Source: Fratercula arctica
Taxonomy: Eukaryota > Chordata > Aves > Charadriiformes > Alcidae
Assembly (NCBI GenBank): GCA_947846985.1
Contig: CANTUZ010000012.1
Coordinates: forward strand, 19,058,135-19,122,134
Direction of reading: 5' to 3'
Length of the DNA: 64,000 bases
Under the pieces are notes generated by a model that did not search any database, was not told the origin of the DNA, and saw only the letters and a program-made list of their open reading frames with translations. Position numbers and translations under genes: made by a program. Below, in pieces: positions 1-10,330 of the stretch. Each line of letters starts with the position of its first letter. Position 1 is the first letter of the stretch.

Positions 1-591
1 ATATTCTTTTGGTGCGTGACTCAGAGTGTGTCGAGACGGGTGAAGTCTGTGTTCTATACCTGACTGGCCGTTCAGATGTTCCCTGCACAAGACACAATGA
101 CTACAAACAAGGGAAGACTCACTTCTTTGGGGGAGGGGAGGAGAAAGAATGAGGAGAGCTGCATTGAAAGAAAGCACAGTGAGTTGCTTAAGCTCATGCT
201 TAAGCTGTTAAAAAAGGTTGACATCCGCATTACAATTTCCACCTCTGAGCGTGAGAATTCATTATTTATTATCTGTTACTTCTGGAGTGCCAAAAGTGCC
301 CTTTGCTTAATAGCGATGCATGCACGGTCTGGGGAATGGAAACAAAGCCTGTGTTCTTGAATTTGTTTGTATGCTCCTTTGCTCATTAGCTGCCCACCCT
401 TTCCTCTGCCTGCCACCATATTCTTCACCCACAATTGCCCACTGCAGCCCTACCATGTTCTCTTCCTCTCCTCAGTTTAGATGCCCACCTACTGCCCTGT
501 GATTGCCTTCACGGCCTCCCCAGAGCCATCTGAAGCAAGCAGCTGGCCCTGGCCCTCAGACCTTCATCCTGGCAGTCCGCCCCGCTCTCAC
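1..591 (-). other. GFI1: GFI1 intron after exon 4 (incomplete)
   Basis: Starts with GTGAGAG at 591 on the minus strand and runs off the window. I looked for the C2H2 signatures of fingers 3-6 in all minus frames and saw none, so the next exon is left of position 1. No repeat was recognised. Confidence 0.8.
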
Positions 592-729
592 CTGTGAGTG
601 CACAGCCTTGTGCTGCTCCAGGCTGACTGCATGGCCGAAGGTCTTGCCACACATGTCACAGGCAAAGGGCCTCGTGCCACTGTGTGAGCGGCGCACGTGT
701 ACCTCAAGGCCATGCGGCGTGGAGAAGAC
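592..729 (-). CDS. GFI1: GFI1 coding exon 4: zinc fingers 1 (second half) and 2
   Basis: A 138-nt exon (46 codons, phase 0 at both ends), residues 247-292. The acceptor CGCTCAG ends at 730 and the donor CACAG/GTGAGAG is at 591. It reads [16 protein letters not shown], completing finger 1 (His257, His262), then the linker SGTRP and finger 2, [20 protein letters not shown], with Cys270, Cys273, His286 and His290. In the family, fingers 1 and 2 are less important for DNA contact than fingers 3-5. The intron before it is only 89 nt. No further finger exon can be found between this donor and position 1. Confidence 0.96.
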
Positions 730-818
730 CTGAGCGGAGAGAGCACACAGGGTCAGGCTTGCCAGGGAGAAGGGGCTGGGGAAGAGTCATAACCAGTGTG
801 GAAGAAAGGGATCCTTAC

Positions 819-1234
819 CTTGCTGCACTTGACACACTTGTAAGAGCCAGTGCTGATGAGCAAAGGGCGGCACAAGAGGTCCGACTCCACTTTGATGCCA
901 CCTGGCCCCTTCTCTTGCTGCAGCCCAGGTTGCGTCTCGGCATAGAGTCCAGGTGCTGCTGCCTGTGGCCGCTCAAACAGCCCCGGGCCCGGGGAGCCGA
1001 AGTCACCATAAAGTCCAAGGGAAGAGCTACACTCTGCACCGTAGAGGGCAGGCTCGGAGCCTCGCTCACAGAAGAGCCCCAGGGCTGAGGTTCGCTCCAG
1101 CGTCGGGCAGGGCCTGTAGCTTTGCACAAGGTGCCTCAGCTCGGAGCCACCCAGGCTGTTCCACATGTACGGTTTGAAGGGCACTGAGAAGGGGGATGGT
1201 TCGTCTAGGGACGGACACACAGATCGCTCTGACG
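819..1234 (-). CDS. GFI1: GFI1 coding exon 3: intermediate domain and first half of zinc finger 1
   Basis: A 416-nt exon encoding residues 108-246. The acceptor is TTTCTGCAG, ending at 1235. The split codon from exon 2 gives Ala, and the joined sequence [14 protein letters not shown] matches the GFI1 pattern. Then come [20 protein letters not shown] and SYRP, conserved in the family, followed by LGLYGDFGS and VESDLLC. The exon ends in SYKCVKCSK, holding the two cysteines of finger 1, at the donor AAG/GTAAGGAT (818). The Gly/Ala-rich insert of mammalian GFI1 between the SYRP block and LGLYGDFGS is almost missing here. The first in-frame ATG-like call at 1220 is a GTG inside the exon, not a start. 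Confidence 0.95.
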
Positions 1235-4200
1235 CTGCAGAAACACAAGGGCATGGGAATTAGTGCACTTCACTATCATGGGTGCCGCCATACTATCATG
1301 GGCCAGAATCGTCTCAACACCCAGGTTTGTGCCCAGAGCCAGACCCCTGTACTGCACATTAAGGCTGCCCTTTCATCTCTAGTGGGAGGAGATTTTATAT
1401 TGCACAGTAGGGATTGTGCATCCAGTACTACCTACTTACCTGCTCTCACAGCCAAATCATTTAAAGAAGCCACCAATTCTGTCTACGTCCATCTCTGGGT
1501 GCCCAGGTGTGTACACATTGATCTGACTGTTGAGACACTAAACAACTCAGTCTGCAATTTCCTTTTGTTTTATCTGCAGCTCCTCTGAAAAGTATATCTA
1601 GTATGTCCCAAGATGGGCATCAAAGCTGACAGTCCACATATTTCAGCTCTGATGTAGATCCCACACATCCATATAGCAAATATGACATTATGGAGGTGCC
1701 AGAAGGCACAAGCGTGCCGAGATTTACCTGTTCAACAAAACTAAAAACTGCTTGTTGCACAATTTAATGCCCAAATCTAGTCTCTCAACTTCATGCCACA
1801 ACTCTCCATAACTATATTACAGCATAATTGAAATAAAGAACAGCTTCTGAGGTGCCTGCATGTCATGCCTCACTTTTTCAGAAAAAAATAAACTAAAATG
1901 AGTCCTCATCTGAAATAAAATCATGGTTGTTTCAAATTGGTCTGAGTTTCTCCAAGTAAAGAAACTGAGTCCAACCAAAACATAGAGCTTCACAAAATCA
2001 TCACCTTTGGCAATAGCATCAGATCAAGGCAGTGTGCACCAGAAGATGAATCACACTTGGGGGGCTCATAGCAGTCTGATGCAATGGCACGAACACAGCC
2101 TTTGAGATAGGTGCCTCAAGGCACAAATTCTCAGGGAGCCTTGCACAGAGGAAAGCACAGCTGGGCAGGGAAGATGAGGTAGCAGACCCCAACTGTGTGC
2201 CACAGACGTTGATTAATGCCCAAGGTGCTCTGCTTTCACTCTTCATCACAACAGGCAGCAGCACTGGGAGAGTCAAATCTCTCCACTGGACAAATGTTTT
2301 AGTGAACCAAGGAAAAGATTAATCAATTAACTGATGAAGTGCTAATGCCTTCACAGAAACACTGGCACCCCTTACAACTTAGGCTTCCACAATAACCTGC
2401 CTTACTCAAAAATTTGTGCACCCACAATTGCCCTCTTGCTTTTTGTCATTCCTGTCAGCTTCACAGCTCCCATGGCTTTCTCAACCTTCGACAAACCAAG
2501 ATAGCCAGGGGTGGGCTAGGGAAGGAGGGCATGATGTGTTAGTCTATCCATTTGGATAGACCGATGGTCACTGAGGATTACAGAAGGGAGTGGGAAATGA
2601 GGTGGAAACTGAGCTTTGAATGACCTGACTGTTTCCTACCTTTTACATAATTTCAGATGTTAACAGTCTCAAATTCTTCCATTCAAATTAGCAGTCTTTT
2701 GGTTGGAAACATATGCGCACATACCAATTGGGACATTCGAACATAGCGATGAAATCAAATTAGCTGACATGGTGCTGAGCATGATTTTTCCTGTTCTGCA
2801 CTGACTGCAAAGTTGTGGTCAGCGTCACATCATCTATCTTGTGTCTCTGCAACCAGTTTCAGTGTTGCCAACTCTCACGATTTTATCGCAAGATTCAAAA
2901 CTATCTTAAAGCCCCAGCTCCTGAAACTGCATGATTTCATCAGGCCCTCAGCTTTCCTTTTGTTTGCTTGTTCTTAACTTTTTTTTTTCCCTCTTAAAGT
3001 CAACTTCTAGCCCAGACTGTAAAGAAAAGCAAGAAAACGTCAACTCTCAATATTCCAACACTAGAACTGAATGTCCATAAGGTATTACTTACAATCTTGA
3101 TTTCTAAGCCAGTCCATGGAGAGGGAAAGCTGACCTGATTTTTGAGCCCTTGGAAATGGCAACACAGGACATGGAAAACACTGCACCACAGATCAGTTTG
3201 CGTGCAATGTTCCTTCCATCACCTCACATGCATTGGAGACCTCTCAAGCACAAGCACAGGGGAGCCACTCACGCTATACTTCTCAGGGGCAAGCTCAAGC
3301 CATCTAAGACATGTACCCAAAGCAACCTGCAAACCCTGCTCTGCCACACGGCAGGGCACTTCTGTGCCTGCCTGTCCTCCACTCCGCAGCATCCAGGCCT
3401 CCAAGGGGTGAGCAGGGAGGGACAGATTCTCCCTCTTCTTCCTAGCAATTCTGTGCAGCCTTTGTATAGACCACTTTGAGAGACAAAAACATCAATACTC
3501 CTTTTTGAAGGCAAGGCAAATTCAACCCAAAATGGTTGGGAACAGATTGATATGCACAGCAAAGAAAGATTCAAGTTTCCTCCTCCAAAGACCACAAAAC
3601 ACCACGCTCTCTGCATAACTGCATTATACCCAGTAAAAGCCTGCCTCCAAGACTGCAGCTACAGCTGACTCATCAGGACATACTAATATACCATTCCACT
3701 GAGCTATCAGGCACCTTCTGTATACGCAAACGCATGTGATTACAGACACACTTAGAAAGTGAGGTTAAATAGCAGTGATTTGCACTGATGGAGTCAACGA
3801 TGTATTAGAGTGTTAACAGGTATTGTGTCTGTGCATGCCCACCTGGATTGGCAGCACAGCACTCCAACACAAACCTGAAATCTGGCTTTCACTGCCTATT
3901 GAAGTGCAACCTGCACCTATGTTCACTTCTAGGGATAAGGGGGTGATAGTGCTACTCACTGCACCTGCCCTGAGCATGATTTAGAAACATCATTTCTCCT
4001 CTGCCCTGCCCGTCAAAGCACAGAAACTATGCCCCGCCCAGACAAACACGATCATAGAAATCCAGTCTCTGGCCAGTGTGTCTTGCAGAAGTGACCTAGG
4101 CACAAATTCCAGCTTTGCACTGAATCTGACAAAGCAGATGGAAGGCAGAGGGGCTGGAAGGAGCTGCGGCAGGAAGCCTGACTATCTAATCTTGCTGCCA

Positions 4201-5790
4201 CTGCCTTCATCATTAACGTAACAGCACCTTTCTCAATGCACTGAGGTTCATTTAATAAAGCACTTTCCTTACAGTACTTGGAGTCCCTTACCTTCCTGTT
4301 CATCCTGTGAATGGGATTGGAGGTGGGGATGGGGTGGGTGGGGAATGGAATCAGCCCTCCCCCACTGTCCCCGAAAAATCTTGATCTGGAGATGTCACCC
4401 TCATTTTGCAAAGACACCTTCCCTGGGTAGCTGGATGGTTGGCTGGGAGCTAATGAATTCCACACTGGGGGAAGAAATTAGTGGGGAGGAGGAAAAGGCA
4501 GAGCAGCCCTGGTAAATACCTGCTCCATTTTACATCTGTCTTTTAGACACCTCGTGAAAACAGTCTGTTTCCCCTGCAGAAATTGTAATTACTTGGGGAA
4601 GGAGGAACAGGACAAATTCGTTAGAACAAAAATTACACACATTGCTACACTTTGTGCAGAAATATTAGCAAAAAACAGACTGCTGCGTTTGATCCGGTCT
4701 GTCATTTGCAGGCTGAAACTGTCCGGTGGCTGGCTGTGATGATACTGCGCAGCATTTTGAATGTCTCCTCAAAGGGCTTTCCGACTCTTAAAAGAGGGGG
4801 AGGCTTTAAAAATGCAAACCCACATCATTACAATCAGCCATTGATATGCAAGGACACTATAAAGACACAGTGGGAAAATCAGTGGGGAAACGGGACTATG
4901 TATTCATTTGCTGGCGTCTGCTGTCAGTTGGTAAAGCTGAGACAATTTTTCCTTCCCTAAGAGAGAAATTGTTTTTTTTTCCAGCTGTCACTTTTTAACC
5001 GAGGCAATAAAAAATATTTTTTATATATACATATTTTTGTTATAAAATGACACCATTGTATTTTTAAACGAGATAAGTATTCGCGCCAGGCTGGGGACAG
5101 CATCTCCCACTGCTCCAACCACATCAAAGGCAGGACGAGGGAGCTAGAGACAGGCGCTGCAGCCATAAGTGTGAGTTTCCTGGATTTGGGGTGTTTAAAT
5201 CTGACCGTCATTATTTTCATCTGGTTTTTACAAATGCGTTTTTAGAAAAGCAAAACAGCAAAAAGAGAGAGAAGGGGGGGAGGGAGGGAGAGGGAGAGAT
5301 TCTTTTTATAGGCAAGAGGCAAGAAATAACCTGAAAGGGAGTTAGGGAAAACGTCTAGCAGGTAGTATAAAACACAAAGTCAACGCTGTTTACCACAGGT
5401 ATATAGATAGCCTAGTAGACGTTTTTACTGTCTTAAAAAACATCTGAACTCCGGGTAGCACGACCCTGTAGGATAATGCCAGGACCTTTAAAACATAACT
5501 AGCTTGCCTCTAGCAATTAATCAGAAACCAAAAAATCACACCCGATGGCAACACAACTTTCCTACAGCCTGTCACCCGCTGCTCCCTCAGCAGTGGGAGA
5601 CGGGCTGCAAAAGCAACCCGAAAGAGATAACCCGAAAACGAGTGGAAGGGACAGATTTGCCTTTTCCCACGCAGTGGGAAAAGGCAAATCTGTCCCTTCC
5701 ACTCGTTTTCGGCGGCGGCACCCAGCCATGAGATATTGCCCCACGGCACCAACACAGACACGCAGCCGGCGCTGGTCGCCCCGGTCCTAC
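1235..5790 (-). other. GFI1: GFI1 intron between coding exons 2 and 3
   Basis: A 4.56-kb intron. It contains an 8-bp inverted repeat with a 4-nt loop at 2542-2561, a purine-rich low-complexity stretch at about 5262-5300 ((GA)n and G runs), a candidate regulatory block at about 4650-5080, and a perfect 39-bp inverted repeat at 5632-5712, 78 nt from the donor. Open frames up to 137 aa (for example 4052-4465) have no recognisable homology and no splice logic. No interspersed repeat was recognised. Confidence 0.85.
5632..5712. repeat. Perfect 39-bp inverted repeat with 3-nt loop
   Basis: The left arm at 5632-5670 is the exact reverse complement of the right arm at 5674-5712, with spacer gca at 5671-5673. 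Symmetry breaks at 5631/5713. The arms are not low-complexity. The repeat lies in the GFI1 intron 78 nt downstream of the exon 2 donor, so the pre-mRNA could form a 39-bp hairpin. It could be a genuine templated inverted duplication or a fold-back sequencing/assembly artefact; the sequence alone cannot decide. Confidence 0.97.
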
Positions 5791-5997
5791 CTGGCGAGAC
5801 GGAGGGCGAGGGAGGTCTCCAGAAATCCTCAAACTCGGACACCCTGTCACAGACGCTGCCCTCGCAGCTGGGCGCTGACTCGGAGGTGCCATCGGCAGCC
5901 TCGGTAAGGTGGGATTCCGGGGAGAAGCGCCCCTGGGAAGGCTCCGGATCGGGCAGGACGGTGCGGCACAACCCCGTGTCTTCGGGGATCTTGCTGT
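5791..5997 (-). CDS. GFI1: GFI1 coding exon 2: linker with [13 protein letters not shown] block
   Basis: A 207-nt exon encoding residues 39-107 (codons split at both ends, one base before each junction). The acceptor is CCTGCAG, ending at 5998, and the donor is CCAG followed by GTAGGACC at 5790. The frame reads [10 protein letters not shown], then [10 protein letters not shown], then [20 protein letters not shown]. The SPESxLTEA and [19 protein letters not shown] strings are conserved between human GFI1 (recalled) and this sequence. No domain fold is known for this stretch; it is the start of the proline/serine-rich intermediate region. The SNAG-proximal spacer has diverged from mammals. Confidence 0.94.
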
Positions 5998-6262
5998 CTG
6001 CAGGGCAAATGGGGCGAGGGGGACTCCTTAGTGCGAGTCCGCGGTGTGAGCCAGCCACCTCCCGCGGCGGCCCCGCTCCCACCAGGGTTTGCTGCCGGAC
6101 TCTCTCCAACCCCGCATAAGCCCCTCCGGCGTCCCCCGGGAGCTGCGCTGCCGTGGGGGGCTGCACAGCTACCGGCCGGTGCTGGTGCCGCTGGCCGCGG
6201 GGTGACGCGGGGCCGGGGGGCTGCGTCCGTCGCAAGCAAGGCTGCGACCGAAGGTCTCCTAC
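5998..6262 (-). other. GFI1: GFI1 intron between coding exons 1 and 2
   Basis: A 265-nt GC-rich intron with donor GTAGGA and acceptor CCTGCAG. It lies inside the CpG island, which explains the open frames that run through it on both strands. Confidence 0.85.
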
Positions 6263-6377
6263 CTGCACAGATGTGGGCTAGCACCGTCTCCAGCCGCAGG
6301 CTGTAGTCCTCGTCGGCGGAGCGGGGCTGGTGGTAGCTGTGCGCTTTCTTGCTCTTCACCAGGAAGGACCTCGGCAT
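6263..6377 (-). CDS. GFI1: GFI1 coding exon 1: SNAG domain
   Basis: This exon encodes residues 1-38 plus the first base of codon 39. The protein opens with [19 protein letters not shown], the SNAG repression motif, which must be at the extreme N terminus to bind the LSD1 active site. That fixes the start. The ATG at 6377-6375 lies in a good Kozak context (CCACC before ATG). The donor reads GCAG then GTAGGA at 6262. The following residues (DYSLRLE) also match the family. A 5' untranslated exon or TSS must lie at higher coordinates in the CpG island; I could not fix it. Confidence 0.96.
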
Positions 6378-8299
6378 GGTGGGGTGCTACCACGGCCGGC
6401 GCGGCCGCACTCCCTCTCCAAGCGCCGGGCGCGGCGGCGGCGAGCGTCACCCCCGAGTCTCCCGCGGGGCAGCGGCGGGGAGGCGACCTGCGGGGAGGCG
6501 CCGAGCCCGCCGGTGAGGGCCGGGGGCGCCGTCCGGGAGGGGCCGCTCGCCGGGGGCGGCGCACCAGGTGGCGGCGCGCAGGTGGCTCCGGCCGCCGCCC
6601 CCGGCCTCGCTTGCCTCGCCCCCCCCGCCTCCCCCCCTTCCCGGAGCGCACCTACTCAGCCCCCCACCCCCCTCCCTGGTGCCCTTGGGGCCACCCTGGC
6701 CGCGCTCCGACGGCACACACGGTGCCCGGCCCGTCGGAGGAAGGATGCCGGCCCGACGTCGGGAGCCGGATAGCGGGGAACAGACGGGCCGGACAAGCGG
6801 GAGCTGAGGGGGCTGGGGGCGGGAGGGGGGCGGTCATGTGCAGCCCCGTCCCTCCGCGGGAGCGCGGACGCGCTGGGCGGAGGGGGCGCACCGCGCCTGC
6901 ACGTTTGCGTCCGCGCCGGCAGCCGCGGCGCCAACAAAACGGACCCCCGAAACGGCTCAGCAGTCCCCGCCACCCAGAACGGGCCGGATGGTGCAGGGCT
7001 GCTGCCGGGGCGGGCGGGACAGTCGTTACAAACCCGACAGCCTAAACCCGGCGCCTGAGAGGCTGTTGCTGTTGTTAGGGTCTGATTCACCCATCCAGCG
7101 CGAACCACGATAACGCGAAAACGAACAAAACGGAATCTCTCCGGCAGCCCGCAGCTGTTGGCGCCGCGGCACCTTGCAGCTGCCGGCACCGAAAGCCGGG
7201 GCGGGGAGAGAGAGACGAGGTGGGAAGCCTCCTGGGGGGGGCCCTGCGGGGAGTCGGGGGCTCGAGGGGGACAGGGGCCAGGTTAGCCAGGGCTGCCCCG
7301 AGCCCGCTCCTCGGGGGAAGGCGGGAAAGGTTCACGGCAAGCTGTCCAGCGCCGGGCCGCCTCTGTCGTTACACTTGACGCGTCGCAAAAAAAAAACGAG
7401 TTCAAACCACGTTTGTTTGGGTCTTTTGGGGACATCGGGGGGTTGCTGCCTTTCCCCCCCCACACACCTCCCCGTCAGTGGCCTCAGATTTGCGAACGGG
7501 GAGAGGAGGGACGGGCCCGGCGCCGCCTGCCCCGGCCGGAACGGAGTTCGTTAACGGGGCCGCAGGAGCTGCTCCGCAGGTGGCGACCCCGGCTGCGCCG
7601 CGAAGCACCGGCCCCTCCGCGTCCGGCGGGGGCAGGGCCGCTCCCCGCTGCCGGGCAGGCGCCGCCCCCGGGCACGGCGCCGGGCGGGCGGGCGGGTGGG
7701 AGCGCTGCTGCCCAGGCCCACCTGCGCCTGGGTTCATCCTTGAGCGGGGGCTGGCAGCGAGCGGGCCGGCGCGGAGGAGGGAGGTGGGGGCCCGAGAAAT
7801 CAAAGCGGCCCGATAACGCGTAGCCCTCCCCAACAGCAACGGTCAGCCGCAGCCGTTGGGGGGCTACGGGCACCGTTTCTGCCGCGTGTTTTCCTCCAAA
7901 AGCCACGCCGCCGAGGCACCGCCGGCCTCCCCCGTCCCGCCGCCCAAGGCCGGAGCCTGCCAGGCTGGGTCCGGGCCTGTGGGAAGGCGAGTCCCACACC
8001 CACCTGGCCGCCGCTCCGCCGCGGGCACCGGCCCCCGCGCTCTGACCCCCCCCCCCACCTCCCGCCGGCCGTTGGCCCGAGGGCCGCCCGCGCGGCCGCT
8101 GCTGGCGCCTGGCGGCACGCGGCGCCCGCGCGCCCGCCAACGGCCGCCGCTGTGGGGGCGCGAGGCCGGCGCCTCCTCGAGCCGGCAGTGCTGAGGGAGG
8201 GTCGGAGCCATGAAGAGAGGAGCGGAGCGGTGAGGATAGGTGAGGTGAGGAGAAGGGTCGGTGCCACCCCGTCCCGCCCGCCGGCAGTTACCCACGCAA

Positions 8300-8800
8300 G
8301 GCGAGAGAAGCGAGAGCTCTTACCCATTTGGAGGGGCGAAGGAAGCTGGGCTGCAGACGGGATTTGCACCGCAGCCTTGCTAGTTTGAGTGACTTTAAAT
8401 TTAGCCTCCCTTTAAGGAGCAATGGTGCTTGAGTTGGCCTTTTTTTTTCTTTTCTGTCTCTCTCAACTCCTTCAGAGCTCGGCCCCCTAAACCACAAATT
8501 CCACTTCCTGAGCGTTAGGAGCTTCTGCAAAAAAAAAAAAAAAAAAAAGCTTTTAAAAAAAAAGCTAAAGCCTCACAAAATCAGCACTGTTCCCCCTCCT
8601 CTCTTTCTCTCTCATTTTTCCTTAAATGAAAATGTCTTACCGTATTCCACCTCACAGGGCTCGCTGAAGTGACATCAAAGTGTCATTCTGGAATCGGGCG
8701 TTTCATTTCTCTCGGGGTTCTGCTCTAGAAATTACACACATCTATCTGAACTATTCTTGGATCCCCTTCAACTTCCGCAACGAGAACAAGTCACAGATTC
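8300..8800. other. AT-richer break between CpG blocks
   Basis: Contains A runs at about 8529-8548 and 8558-8566, and otherwise ordinary sequence. No coding or repeat family was recognised. Confidence 0.5.
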
Positions 8801-9560
8801 AAAACACAGATTGACGCGAGGCGGGCAGAGGCTGAGGGCAGGGGACGGAGGAGCCGGCGGCGGCTCCTCGCCGCATCCCTGCCCCCGGCCCGGGAACGGG
8901 GGGGGACCCGCCGCCATCGAGCCGTGCGTGGCCTTGTTAATCGGGGCTAAGGCAGGGCCCTGGGCGACGGAGACCTCCCCTAGACTAGAAATAACTTGTT
9001 GTGGAAAACTCTTTTGGGATAAATACGCCCAACGGCGCTGAAAATACCTTAAGACCCAAGCCTAGAGGTTTGCTCATTTCCCTTCGGATTTAGGTAATGG
9101 TTAAATATGGAAGGGGTAGGCGAGATCCCCCACCCCCCCTCCTCCCCGGCGCACGGTGGCTACTGTAGCTTGAGAGCGATTCGAACACGAAGGCGAAAGA
9201 GGAGCGCAACCAGGCGAGAGGGAAGCGGTTATCTTCCTCGCCTGTGTGCCGGTGCTCAGGCTGCTAATTACGGGAGGATCGGTGGGGCAGGCACCGGCGG
9301 CGAGTACGGTAGCGGGGGTCCGCGGCAGGCAGCGCCCCGCACCGCTCTGCACCTGCGGGCACTCCCGCGCTGAGCAGCCGGGAAGCCTGCTCCCTTCTGC
9401 AAAGGGGAAAAGGCTCGCCTCTTTTACACACGCTCCCCGACCCCAAAACAGTTTTCCAGGTCTAGCCTCGGATTCCTGATGCAGCCAGGAAATCCGGCTC
9501 GGGGCTTCGGCATCTTGCTTGAGGTGGTTCTGGGCTTCGCTCTCAGGCATCCCAGGCCAC
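8800..9560. promoter_or_regulatory. Second CpG-rich block upstream of GFI1
   Basis: GC- and CpG-rich DNA (for example about 8810-8960 and 9140-9380) without a recognisable gene. It may hold an alternative GFI1 first exon or regulatory DNA, since several upstream first exons are known for mammalian GFI1. This is inference from composition and position only. Confidence 0.4.
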
Positions 9561-10330
9561 CAGCAACTTCTTTTCGATGACTAGAAGGGCTCTGCAGTGA
9601 GCGAATCGAGGTTTAATAACATTTCCGTGCAGAAAAAAAGACCTGTCGGACAAGGCAGGAGCAAACTTCAGCCTCCCCCACGCCTAGGCTGGCTTTGAGG
9701 AACAGGTGCTTTCCCCCCCACCCCCGAAGTATTCCCAGAAAAGTTAGTCACTATGCGCCTGTAAGCCCGTGTGGAACACAGGATTAACCCGACTTCCCAA
9801 AATCTAAGCAAGCAAATGCCACCACCAGAAAAACTGTCCAACCTTTTGCATGATGCTTTAGTAGTGACACAAAAGGAAGTTGAAGAACACGACTGACACA
9901 TCGCCTTTAACACCTTCGTTATTGCCGGAAAGTTCCTGGTGCTGGGCACAGCAGTTTTACTTACGGCATCTGTGTACCGTGATCTTGCTGCGCCTTTGGT
10001 TGATTACTCTGAAAATCATTCACGCCGTCAGCTTCAAAAATAACGGAATCAGTAGAAATGGAATCAGTAGAAATAACCAGATCAGACCAGCTCGGAGTAA
10101 TTTCATGTATGCGTCTTCCTTGACTCACTGTGACTTTTTGCAAAACAATCTTTCTCGTTTGCCTCTGAAACGGGACGATAAACTAACAACCTTTCGGTTG
10201 CCGTGCCCAACAGCGCTTCTACTGCGTGTAGCGACAGCAACAGAAAACATTAAATTACTATTAGCGCTGATGAACAATTCTGACCTGGTCACAATAAAAT
10301 ACACATAAGTCTTTATACATCTAACTGCAA
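9560..10330. other. Non-CpG spacer with a small tandem duplication
   Basis: Ordinary composition. The only feature seen is a perfect 15-bp direct repeat at 10045-10074. No coding signal was recognised. Confidence 0.5.
10045..10074. repeat. 15-bp tandem duplication (2 copies)
   Basis: The unit ggaatcagtagaaat occurs twice head to tail (10045-10059 and 10060-10074) without a mismatch. Confidence 0.95.

Larger units (their letters stand above)
1..6377 (-). other. GFI1: GFI1 gene, 5' part (four coding exons; 3' end outside window)
   Basis: Gene-level entry. The coding parts are 6377-6263, 5997-5791, 1234-819 and 729-592, read on the minus strand. All junctions are GT/AG, and the joined frame stays open for 876 nt (292 codons). 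GFI1 is a nuclear DNA-binding repressor that recruits LSD1/CoREST and HDACs through its N-terminal SNAG domain and binds AATC-core sites through six C-terminal C2H2 fingers. Seen here: the SNAG start, a Ser/Pro-rich middle, finger 1 (Cys241, Cys244, His257, His262) and finger 2 (Cys270, Cys273, His286, His290). Fingers 3-6 are absent because the window ends inside the next intron. GFI1B shares the SNAG domain and fingers. The middle block around [13 protein letters not shown] and the EVI5 neighbour favour GFI1. The match to human GFI1 is from memory, not from a search. Confidence 0.95.
5700..8300. promoter_or_regulatory. GFI1: CpG island over GFI1 5' end (probable promoter region)
   Basis: Dense CpG and GC content from the first GFI1 exons through about 8.3 kb, sharply different from the AT-rich DNA beyond 11 kb. 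It holds many GGCGG/CCGCC boxes. A cluster of five G runs at 7234-7277 could form a G-quadruplex. The start site is not determinable by eye. Long frames here (for example 7484-8140 and 7800-8369 minus) overlap each other on both strands and consist of Arg/Pro/Gly/Ala, so I treat them as composition artefacts. Confidence 0.7.

Noticed and set aside
684..1088. 134-aa plus-strand frame
   Set aside because: Antisense shadow of GFI1 exons 3 and 4.
753..1220. 155-aa frame as an independent gene
   Set aside because: It is GFI1 exon 3 starting at an internal GTG and reading into the 89-nt intron.
4052..4465. 137-aa minus-strand frame in the GFI1 intron as an extra exon
   Set aside because: GFI1 coding exons join without it, and its composition has no family resemblance.
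5510..6268. 252-aa minus-strand frame as one protein
   Set aside because: Only 5791-5997 is a GFI1 exon. The rest is intron read-through, and the two sides of the inverted repeat give duplicated peptide strings in other frames.
7402..8369. Several overlapping frames of 110-218 aa
   Set aside because: Same CpG-island artefact; many frames are open at once on both strands.
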